Positions 34,650 to 42,076 of a stretch of 64,000 bases of DNA are shown piece by piece. Every line of letters begins with the position of its first letter. The first letter of the stretch is position 1. The DNA is from Claveliimonas sp034178805. Lineage in GTDB: Bacteria; Bacillota; Clostridia; Lachnospirales; Lachnospiraceae. The position numbers and the translations under genes were made by a program. The notes under the pieces were generated by a model. It had not been told where the DNA came from. It worked only from the letters and a program-made list of their open reading frames with translations, and searched no databases. The stretch is from contig NZ_JBNPMZ010000009.1 in the NCBI RefSeq assembly GCF_050314255.1, forward strand, positions 54,154-118,153. Direction: 5' to 3'.

Positions 34650-37600
34650 ATGAAAGATAAATTAAAAAGAATGCGAAAACAATTGTCCGGTAACATGCGA
34701 GGCATTCTCCTTGGACTCTGTCTTGTTATGGGAGTCGGCGCTACACTTGTATATGCAGCTGAGAACTCGACAGATAATAGAAAGTTGCAGAATGGTAGTT
34801 TTGAAGAGGGACAGACCTGGACAAGTACATATTTACAGCTGGATCAAAGTGCTGTTCCGGCCTGGAATACCACAGCATTCCAGGGGAAGATTGAATTATT
34901 CAGAGAGAATCGGAATACATATATATCGGGTGTAACATTAAAGCCTACAGACGGATCTTATGCTGCGGAACTGAATGCAGATGAAGAAAGCACCTTATAT
35001 CAGAATGTCAAGACATCTCCGTCCAGTGTCTATGAATGGGGGCTGGATCATGGTGCCCGAAACGGTACGGATACCATGGCACTGGTGATTGGACCGAAAC
35101 AGAGCGTTGATCCGTCAAAACCGAGCAAGGCTGGAAGAGATCAGCTCATGCAGATGGTGGACTGGCTGATTGCACAGGGTAAAACATCTGTAAAAACAAG
35201 TTCGGGATTAGGTGAGCGGCTTACCGTATACAGTAAGAAATTTGCAGCAAGTGGTACGTTTGAGGATAATGCAGGAAATAATGCTTTCAGCCTGACTCCA
35301 AGTACGATTTATACGGAGGAGTGGCATATCTGGATCATGGCAAGTAGCAGAGCGACAAGTGGTATAAATCCATGGAATTCGTATGGATCCAATGCAAAAG
35401 ATACTGAAGAAGTGACTACTCAATCTAACAGTATGGATAAGTTTAGCAATGTAGAGAGCTTCAGTGATTCAGATGAAACTCCTGGTATGGACGATAGCGT
35501 CGATAGTACAAATATAGAGGTGGGGGAGTATTATCACTATATAGTACCGGCAGGTCAGACGGAGACTCTGTTTGGATTCGTGTCTGTTGGATATGTTGAT
35601 TCTCCAACCACACCTGATAAAGCAAAGACCTATGGTAATTTCCTTGATAATATTAATTTCCAGATTTACCATCCATTGTCAGGAAGTACAACCACTCATG
35701 GAAGCGCTGTAGTTGGAGGAAGTGATGGGAAAACTGAGGGCGAAGGTTCAACAGAAGGTCATGAAATTAGAATAGATAAGAACCTGGCCACTTATGTGAA
35801 GGATGGAGAACCACTCAAAGTTCAGGCTGTGGTAAAGAAAGCGGATGCGGAAGCAGGATGCGAGTTTGTTGGTGTCTACTATACAGTACAGGACGAAAGC
35901 GGTAATCCGAAGACTAAATTCTTACAGCTGGCAGGGAATGAAATCGAAGATACCGGAAGCTTAACAGATGAGCAGAAAAAAGGAAAATGGATTAAGTCAA
36001 CGAATGAAGCTGGTGATACCGTTTATACTTACTATCTGGAAGGAATCACTTCGGCAACGGATCTGCACTTTGTATTTATCAAGAGCCCGACAGTTACCTA
36101 TGATCCCAATGGTGGAAAACCATATGTGGTTGAAAGAAAATATAATACTAAAGAGGCAGAGAATGTGTACAGCTTCAAACCTGCTCTGCTTTCAGAAAAT
36201 ATAAACGGAGTGGATGCAATGACTGGCGCGACACCGCAGCAGTCGTTTATCTCCCCGTATGTATCTGATGCGGCAGAAGGCCAGAATGATGGTTGGAAGT
36301 TTATGGGATGGTTATTGACTGGTGATACGGTATATAATGTTTCGGATGATAAAAAGGTGAATGCGGATCAATTAGGTAGTTTAGTACTTCCGGCAGTACA
36401 CACGATAGCATGTGATTATTCTATAGAAGGAGCGACAGGTGAAGCAGCAGAACAGTATTTTAAGATTTATAATGGAAATGTATCGCTGACAGAAACAATT
36501 AATAAAATGGGTGATGAGGTCACAGGTGTAACATGGAATGGTGATGATAAAACAATAGCGTATGCAAATGATCATAAAGGTCTTACCATGGTGGCGCAGT
36601 GGCGTTGGCTTCAAGCGTTTATCCCTCAGGTAGGCAGCGGCACTACATACACAGATTCTGCTAAGGGTGGCATCGTGGAGATTACCAGTGTAACAGATAA
36701 ATCTGATACGAATTATAATGATGCATATAATGCAAACGGCGGTAAATCCTACCATGCGACAACCGATGAAACAATAACAGTCACAGCAACGGCAAAAGAT
36801 GGCTTTACTTTTGAGGGCTGGTATGATGCGAGCGGAAATCTGGTTACTACAAATACGGAATACAGTTATGTGGAAACCAAAGAAAGTGTGAATACATACT
36901 ATGCAAGATTTTCCGGAAGTGTGACCCAGAAGTATATCCGTCAGGTAAAAAATGGTGGTACCTGGGAAGATACAACAGATGACAACATCGGAACACTTGG
37001 TCGCTATGAATATATTGACGCACCCGGTATGCCAATCAGTTCTACTGCAACTGCAGGAACTGGCTACAAATTTGTCGGCTGGTATGATTCAGACGGTAAT
37101 AAAGTTGCGGACGATATGCTGATTAATGATGGTGCAACCATCAGTTACACTACAACAAAGGATGCCACATACTATGCACGTTTTGAGACGGCATATACGG
37201 TTAAGTTTGTGGCACAGACAAAACAGGCCAACGGAAGTTTTAAAACGGATAATGTTGGCGGTAAGGTTTCGGTAGCTTCTGTGAAGGATGTAGATGGTGC
37301 TACGGCAAGCTCCAAGGCAACTGCAAATTCCGGTTATAAATTCCTAGGCTGGTATGACAAGAACGGCAATCAATTAAGTACGAAAGCTACATATTCAACT
37401 ACGACCACATCAGCAACCAACGGCGTTACTTACTATGCGAGATTTGAGATGGATTATAAGCCAACTGTTGATAGTCAGGTTTACCTCTCTTTTATTGCAG
37501 AGAGTGAAGGAACACAGATTCCATCGGCATTTGATGGTCGTAATGCAGGAACCGGAATAAATGCGGAAGGCTATGGTCTTGACAGTAAATTTGGCAATAC

Positions 37601-37997
37601 AATTGCCACCGGATTTAAGTACTCCCTGAATACCATGACGAATGTAAGTACAATCCAGATTACTGTAACCGTACCGGATTCTGCTTATGTTAAGGTGGGA
37701 GGAACAGGAACATTTTCGGGTAATGGAAATTCAATTTTAACAGACGGTTCTGGAGTTAAGTACAACAAGGGCAGTATCCAGCAGATCAGTGGAGCAACTA
37801 CGCTTACCTATTACTGGGATGCGTCAGATCTGGAAGCCAATACAACATACGGTTTCATCATTGACAACCTCTATGCACCGGGAGCAACAGCTACAATTAC
37901 TGTGAATGGAACGGCAGGAACAAAGGTAACCAATGACAATGGTGTGGTCAATACGGCTTCAGGAGAATATAGAGGTAAATCACACTATCCACAATAA
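34650..37997 (+). CDS. large secreted protein with InlB-type repeats
   Basis: A 1115-residue protein. The start is a basic segment (KDKLKRMRKQ) plus one hydrophobic helix ending VYAAE, a Sec signal with probable cleavage near residue 33. The N-terminal domain (about 40-350) has a NGSFEEG carbohydrate-binding-like start. Residues about 655-932 contain three units of roughly 90 residues, each ending in GF/YxFxGWYD..G.....YYARF, the InlB B-repeat (Flg_new) pattern. A C-terminal beta-rich domain follows. There is no LPXTG motif, no C-terminal membrane helix and no SLH domain, so it is either released or held by partner binding. ATG 34650 has a GAGGAG site. It directly precedes the Pel-type locus and may be a matrix protein (inference). 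Confidence 0.8.
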   Translation: MKDKLKRMRKQLSGNMRGILLGLCLVMGVGATLVYAAENSTDNRKLQNGSFEEGQTWTSTYLQLDQSAVPAWNTTAFQGKIELFRENRNTYISGVTLKPTDGSYAAELNADEESTLYQNVKTSPSSVYEWGLDHGARNGTDTMALVIGPKQSVDPSKPSKAGRDQLMQMVDWLIAQGKTSVKTSSGLGERLTVYSKKFAASGTFEDNAGNNAFSLTPSTIYTEEWHIWIMASSRATSGINPWNSYGSNAKDTEEVTTQSNSMDKFSNVESFSDSDETPGMDDSVDSTNIEVGEYYHYIVPAGQTETLFGFVSVGYVDSPTTPDKAKTYGNFLDNINFQIYHPLSGSTTTHGSAVVGGSDGKTEGEGSTEGHEIRIDKNLATYVKDGEPLKVQAVVKKADAEAGCEFVGVYYTVQDESGNPKTKFLQLAGNEIEDTGSLTDEQKKGKWIKSTNEAGDTVYTYYLEGITSATDLHFVFIKSPTVTYDPNGGKPYVVERKYNTKEAENVYSFKPALLSENINGVDAMTGATPQQSFISPYVSDAAEGQNDGWKFMGWLLTGDTVYNVSDDKKVNADQLGSLVLPAVHTIACDYSIEGATGEAAEQYFKIYNGNVSLTETINKMGDEVTGVTWNGDDKTIAYANDHKGLTMVAQWRWLQAFIPQVGSGTTYTDSAKGGIVEITSVTDKSDTNYNDAYNANGGKSYHATTDETITVTATAKDGFTFEGWYDASGNLVTTNTEYSYVETKESVNTYYARFSGSVTQKYIRQVKNGGTWEDTTDDNIGTLGRYEYIDAPGMPISSTATAGTGYKFVGWYDSDGNKVADDMLINDGATISYTTTKDATYYARFETAYTVKFVAQTKQANGSFKTDNVGGKVSVASVKDVDGATASSKATANSGYKFLGWYDKNGNQLSTKATYSTTTTSATNGVTYYARFEMDYKPTVDSQVYLSFIAESEGTQIPSAFDGRNAGTGINAEGYGLDSKFGNTIATGFKYSLNTMTNVSTIQITVTVPDSAYVKVGGTGTFSGNGNSILTDGSGVKYNKGSIQQISGATTLTYYWDASDLEANTTYGFIIDNLYAPGATATITVNGTAGTKVTNDNGVVNTASGEYRGKSHYPQ

Positions 37998-38038
37998 GTG
38001 TGAAAACGAAAAATAGAAAAGAGACGAAATGAAACCAT

Positions 38039-38078
38039 AAAAAAGGGGGTGTAAATGGTGAGTTTATACCCCCTTTTT
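38039..38078 (+). terminator. terminator between secreted repeat protein and hprK-like gene
   Basis: AAAAAAGGGGG-TGTAAA (38039-38055) pairs with TTTATACCCCC-TTTTT (38063-38078), a 15-bp class stem with one mismatch. Only 21 bases remain before the next start codon and no promoter fits there, so the whole exopolysaccharide operon seems to depend on read-through or on a promoter upstream of this hairpin. Confidence 0.8.
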
Positions 38079-38099
38079 GGAAAGAAGGAGAACCGGAAG

Positions 38100-38786
38100 A
38101 TGATATATGAGATTGCCGGGCTGAAAGTGGAGATGGAGCCAAAGTATGGGCGTTTGGCGAGACAGAGTGAATCTTACAGATCTTCCGGCGAACCGGTAAT
38201 GACAGTAAGGCCGGATCCGTTTGATGAAGCACGTGTGGTGATGGACAAACCTTCGGAGGAAGAGCGGGAATACATTTGCTGCAGTGCGGCATTTTGTCGG
38301 GAGATTATACGGCATGGTCGTTTCTTTCTCCATGCTTCCGCGGTTGTCTATGAGGGAGAGGCATATTTGTTTTCTGCACCTTCAGGGACGGGAAAATCGA
38401 CACACACAGCTTTGTGGAGAGAGCGATTTCCCGGGAGTTATATTTTGAATGATGACAAACCGGTAATCTGGCCGGGAGAAGAGCAGATTACCGTATGGGG
38501 AACCCCCTTTGCCGGTAAGACCAATTTGCAGGTGAACCGTGGAGTTCCGCTTAAAGCAATCTGCTTTCTGAAGCAGGGCAGTGAGAATCAGATTCAGAAG
38601 GTGACAGAAGACCAGGCATTGGCCTTGATACTTAATAACACCTGGCGACCAATGGATAATGAGAGAATGAATCTTTTACTGGACATGATGGAACAGGTAG
38701 TGACACAGATAAATATATATGAGATGAGCTGCACCAGAGAGATGGAGGCGGCGGAACTCTCATACCGAGTGATGAAAGGAAAGTGA
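38100..38786 (+). CDS. HPr kinase/phosphorylase-like protein (peptide-associated kinase)
   Basis: A 228-residue protein related to the C-terminal kinase domain of HprK. It has the histidine in FFLHASAV (His78), the P-loop APSGTGKST (about residues 93-101, Lys99) and ILNDDKPV (Asp118/Asp119), all in HprK order and spacing. The HprK N-terminal domain is missing, so it is not the carbon catabolite HPr kinase. HprK-like kinases of this size occur in peptide cassettes: in some lasso peptide clusters they phosphorylate the precursor, and a HprK-related/PqqD cassette is known near Proteobacterial exopolysaccharide genes. Here it is followed by a 59-residue peptide, a PqqD-like protein and a peptidase. 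ATG 38100 has AAGGAG nine bases before. Confidence 0.8.
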   Translation: MIYEIAGLKVEMEPKYGRLARQSESYRSSGEPVMTVRPDPFDEARVVMDKPSEEEREYICCSAAFCREIIRHGRFFLHASAVVYEGEAYLFSAPSGTGKSTHTALWRERFPGSYILNDDKPVIWPGEEQITVWGTPFAGKTNLQVNRGVPLKAICFLKQGSENQIQKVTEDQALALILNNTWRPMDNERMNLLLDMMEQVVTQINIYEMSCTREMEAAELSYRVMKGK

Positions 38787-38791
38787 TATTG

Positions 38792-38971
38792 ATGGATAGG
38801 AATGGAAGGATATATGAACCGCCAAAGGCGAAGATTTATCGATTTGACGATAATGACCAGATATTGACAGCCAGTGGAGACAAGCCAATTCCAACACCGG
38901 ATCCAACTGCTGATTATGCGGCAAGAGCATTGAATGCTTTCATGGATGGAACGAATACAACGATAGAATAA
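38792..38971 (+). CDS. 59-residue peptide, candidate precursor of a modified peptide
   Basis: A small soluble peptide with two halves. The N-terminal part RIYEPPKAKIYRFDD followed by QILTASG (residues 7-29) resembles both the YxxP leader motif bound by PqqD/RRE proteins of lasso peptides and the widespread short Clostridial peptides ending in DVITTSG. The second part has a proline-rich KPIPTPDPT stretch and a helical end ALNAFMDGTNTTIE. There are no cysteines. Ser28, Thr26 and the C-terminal Thr residues are possible kinase targets. Start ATG 38792 with AAAGGA; GTG 38783 or TTG 38789 are alternatives. It lies five bases after the kinase gene and before the PqqD-like gene. The precursor role is inference. 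Confidence 0.65.
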   Translation: MDRNGRIYEPPKAKIYRFDDNDQILTASGDKPIPTPDPTADYAARALNAFMDGTNTTIE

Positions 38972-38996
38972 TAAACCAGAATGAGAAGGAATCGTT

Positions 38997-39263
38997 ATGC
39001 GTCTGATAGAAGATCATATTTTAAGAAAGATACATGAAAATGTGGTACTTGTACCCATTTCTGACAGTGAAACAGATTTCAAAGGGATGATTGTGCTGAA
39101 TCATACCGGTGAATTTCTCTGCAGAATGCTGCAGAAAGAGACAGACAGAGACAGCCTGATTTCCAGTCTTGCTCAGGAATATGAGACAAAACCGGAGATG
39201 GTGGAAGCGGATGTAGATGCATTTCTGGTAGAACTGGATTCCTGTCATATGCTGATACGATGA
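38997..39263 (+). CDS. PqqD family protein (RiPP recognition element)
   Basis: An 88-residue PqqD-like protein, with the pattern of short beta-strands then three helices: VVLVPISDSETDFKGMIVLNHTGEFLCRML, followed by a EVLVDAL-like end (MVEADVDAFLVELDSC). PqqD proteins bind leader peptides through a winged-helix fold and present them to modifying enzymes. The adjacent 59-residue peptide is the obvious candidate ligand and the HPr-kinase-like protein the candidate modifier. ATG 38997 has AGAAGGA. Its stop overlaps the next gene by four bases. Confidence 0.85.
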   Translation: MRLIEDHILRKIHENVVLVPISDSETDFKGMIVLNHTGEFLCRMLQKETDRDSLISSLAQEYETKPEMVEADVDAFLVELDSCHMLIR

Positions 39264-39703
39264 AACAGATGGGAAATATAGAGCAGTGTCTGCAGGAACA
39301 AAGTTTTGCTGTTGTGCCAATCAGAGGAACCAGCATGTGGCCGCTTTTGAAAGCGGGCAAGAGTCAGGTTCAGGTTGCAGCATGCGATGGAATGCAATTT
39401 AGAAAAGGAGACATTGTTCTCTACAGAAGAAAAGATGGCACACTGGTTCTGCACAGGATCATAAAAGCTGAAGAGGGCAGATTTCTGGTGTGCGGAGATC
39501 ACCAGTGGAAGCTGGAGGAAGAGATACAGGAAGAGCAGATCCTTGCTGTGGCGCAGGGATTTTTTAGAAATGGCCGTTTTATAGATGAAAAAACATGGTG
39601 GTATCGGTTATATAAAAAATTCTGGAACGGGAATTTAACGGTACGCAGATGTTGCCTTTCGTTTTTGAGGCTAAGCGGTCTGGAAAAGAGAAGTATGAAA
39701 TAA
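39260..39703 (+). CDS. S24/S26 family peptidase, possible peptide protease
   Basis: A 147-residue protein of the signal-peptidase/LexA-like fold. The nucleophile motif is GTSMWPLL (Ser25), followed by KGDIVLYRR and VLHRI (His65), which sits where SipW/ER-type signal peptidases have His instead of Lys; a later VCGDHQW segment fits the fold. There is no clear N-terminal membrane anchor, unlike ordinary type I signal peptidases, so it probably acts in the cytosol or at the membrane surface. It overlaps the PqqD gene (ATGA), so coupling to the peptide cassette is strong. Likely job: removal of the peptide leader or maturation of an exported peptide (inference). Confidence 0.8.
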   Translation: MKQMGNIEQCLQEQSFAVVPIRGTSMWPLLKAGKSQVQVAACDGMQFRKGDIVLYRRKDGTLVLHRIIKAEEGRFLVCGDHQWKLEEEIQEEQILAVAQGFFRNGRFIDEKTWWYRLYKKFWNGNLTVRRCCLSFLRLSGLEKRSMK

Positions 39704-39725
39704 ATGGGAGAGGAGGAAGTCCCCG

Positions 39726-42047
39726 ATGTCTATGGAGACATTAAATGTAATTCAGTTTGTACAGTTATTTATCGCATATATCGGATTTGCAGTAGGACTT
39801 CCTGCTCTTGTTTTTTACCGCAAAGTAAAGAGATTTCCTGCAGCAGTACGTTTCCTGATCTATTATACAATCGGAAATTTCTATGTGACTAATCTGGTGC
39901 AGGTTTTGGAACTGCTTCACATCTCTTATCGAATCACACTTTTCCTGTTTACCTTTGTTCCTGCATTTTTATTGTCTGTGAAAATTTATCATATCCCTGT
40001 TATTTCCTACGTAAAGAAAGTGTTGGGAGAGTGCAGACATTATATTCTTCGGGAGCTGGGATTCAAGAGTTTTGTGAGACACAGATGGCAGGAAATCAAA
40101 GTGTTTCTTCGTGTGGTCGCCAGAAATATTTGGCGTCTGGTGAAAGAAAACTTCCTGGATATACCATTCCTTGTGATTTTTTCACTTCTTGTGTGGAAGG
40201 TCTGTGGACCGGGAATTCTGCATAACTGGGGGTTTGGAGCTTCTGATGTACCGGTACATAACTACTGGATCAATGGATTGGTTGAGAATAATATCTATAT
40301 CGCGGGTATTTATCCCATGGGAATGCACTGTATGCTGTACTATCTGTCCATGATGACGGGAATTCCGGTGTATGTGACGCTGCGCCTGTTCTGGCTAATT
40401 CAGTACAGTATGATCGCGGTGATGATTCTTGTGTTCCTGAAGGGACACTGTAAGACAAGATTTCTCCCGTATCTGGGAATTATGATGTTTGTGGGAGCCA
40501 AATGTTTTGTCAGGATTTCCTATTCCCGATACGGAGCGACACTTCCGCAGGAGTATGGAATGCTGTATATTCTTCCGTCCATCTTTTTTGTGATGGAATT
40601 CTTTAAGACGAGAAAGGAAGAACTGGAACAGGGAATCAATCAGATTCGATGTACTTCATCCTGGCATCTGCTCGGATTTGCCATGAGCTTTTCCATGACC
40701 CTGTCTTCCCACTTTTATGATACGATCATTGCGGGAATTATCTGTATTGGCGTTGCAGCAGGTTATGGGTACTGGTTCTGGAGAAAAGAGTATTTTTTTC
40801 GAATTATGCTGGCGGGAATTTTAAGTATTTTGATGGCATTTCTTCCGATGGCGGTGGCATTACTGACTGGAAAATCATTGCAGGGCTCCATGTACTGGGC
40901 AATGAGTATTATTGGACTAAGAGATTATACGGTTATCATATTTCGGATCATCTGTATTGCTGTTGTGGCAATGACGGTGGGAGGAATCCTGATTGTGGTC
41001 AGGGGAATCAGGAGTGGAAAGATATCTTTAGAGAATAAAAAAGTTCCGAAATATAATATTTTGCAGAAACTGCTTCTCCAGATTTGCAGTTTTGTGCCTG
41101 TGCCTGTGATAATATTAATCGGATGGAAATACAGAGGGACTATATTAATTGGCTGTAAACAAAATGCATTTTCAGTAGCAAATATGAATTGGGTTCTGTA
41201 TGGAATCGGTGCGGCATTGTGCATTGGTCTGGTTCTGCGCTATCTGATTGAACCGATGCGCGGTTCCGGAATCTTTGCAATGGTGATCGCAGAAATCATT
41301 CTGGGGCTGGTGCTTGTGAGTGGCGCACTCGGCTGGCCGATGCTGATGGAACCATACCGTGCATGTATCTATGTGGCGTATCTGATTCCGGTTATTCTTA
41401 TTATGACATTGGATGGTGCTGTGAATATTCTTCTTCTGGCAAGACTTCCGAGAGTACAGCAGGCAGTAGGATTCATTTTTTCTGTACTGGTGATCTTCTA
41501 CAGCACAAAGTATGACTGGATTAGAGGATCGTTTGGAGGCGGCAGTCTTGAAATGAATGAGGCAATCCTCTGTACGACCAATATTATGAAAGACAACGAA
41601 GGACAGGATTTCAAGTGGACCATCGTGTCTGCAAATGATGAACTTCGTATGGTAGAAGAATATGGGCGGCATACGGAAACTATTGAGTTTTTGGAAGATA
41701 TGGAATACTGGAATCCTACAAAGGAGGTGACGATTCCGACAGAGAAGGTTTATTTTTATATTGAAAAGATACCTCTCAACTATGCCAATGGCTACGGAGG
41801 AGAGATTCCGGTGGTGTCGGAAGAACAGGCTATGGAACCTTTACCTCAGAATTCCGGCTTGTCGGCCTACAATGGTCCCAGGCGTTCGATTACCATGTCC
41901 AGAATGTATTACTGGGCACAGAAGTTTATGGAGCTGTATCCGAATGAGATGAAAGTCTATTATGAGAATGACAGGTTCGTCTGCTATTATATTGAGCAGA
42001 ACGTGTATCGTTTATATAATTTTGCAATTTATTATGGATATAACTAG
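39726..42047 (+). CDS. large polytopic membrane protein, possible GT-C type glycosyltransferase or polymerase
   Basis: A 773-residue protein with many hydrophobic helices (about 12-14 by eye) from residue 8 to about 600, and a soluble C-terminal part (about 605-773, rich in Tyr and charged residues). After the helix ending LLVWKVCGPG comes an extracellular loop with ASDVPVHNYWINGLVENN and GIYPMGMHCM, an Asp/His-containing first-loop arrangement reminiscent of GT-C glycosyltransferases. I do not recognise a named family. It lies between the peptide cassette and pelD; it may polymerise, modify or help export the polysaccharide. ATG 39726 has GGAGGAAG upstream. Confidence 0.6.
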   Translation: MSMETLNVIQFVQLFIAYIGFAVGLPALVFYRKVKRFPAAVRFLIYYTIGNFYVTNLVQVLELLHISYRITLFLFTFVPAFLLSVKIYHIPVISYVKKVLGECRHYILRELGFKSFVRHRWQEIKVFLRVVARNIWRLVKENFLDIPFLVIFSLLVWKVCGPGILHNWGFGASDVPVHNYWINGLVENNIYIAGIYPMGMHCMLYYLSMMTGIPVYVTLRLFWLIQYSMIAVMILVFLKGHCKTRFLPYLGIMMFVGAKCFVRISYSRYGATLPQEYGMLYILPSIFFVMEFFKTRKEELEQGINQIRCTSSWHLLGFAMSFSMTLSSHFYDTIIAGIICIGVAAGYGYWFWRKEYFFRIMLAGILSILMAFLPMAVALLTGKSLQGSMYWAMSIIGLRDYTVIIFRIICIAVVAMTVGGILIVVRGIRSGKISLENKKVPKYNILQKLLLQICSFVPVPVIILIGWKYRGTILIGCKQNAFSVANMNWVLYGIGAALCIGLVLRYLIEPMRGSGIFAMVIAEIILGLVLVSGALGWPMLMEPYRACIYVAYLIPVILIMTLDGAVNILLLARLPRVQQAVGFIFSVLVIFYSTKYDWIRGSFGGGSLEMNEAILCTTNIMKDNEGQDFKWTIVSANDELRMVEEYGRHTETIEFLEDMEYWNPTKEVTIPTEKVYFYIEKIPLNYANGYGGEIPVVSEEQAMEPLPQNSGLSAYNGPRRSITMSRMYYWAQKFMELYPNEMKVYYENDRFVCYYIEQNVYRLYNFAIYYGYN

Positions 42048-42076
42048 ATGAATGTAAACAAAAGATGGAGTAAATT

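Noticed and set aside
37900..37997. Sortase anchor on the secreted repeat protein
   Set aside because: The C-terminus ends GEYRGKSHYPQ with no LPXTG-like motif, hydrophobic helix or basic tail.
38100..38786. Catabolite-control HPr kinase HprK
   Set aside because: Only the kinase core is present, without the HprK N-terminal domain, and the neighbours are a peptide, PqqD and a peptidase.
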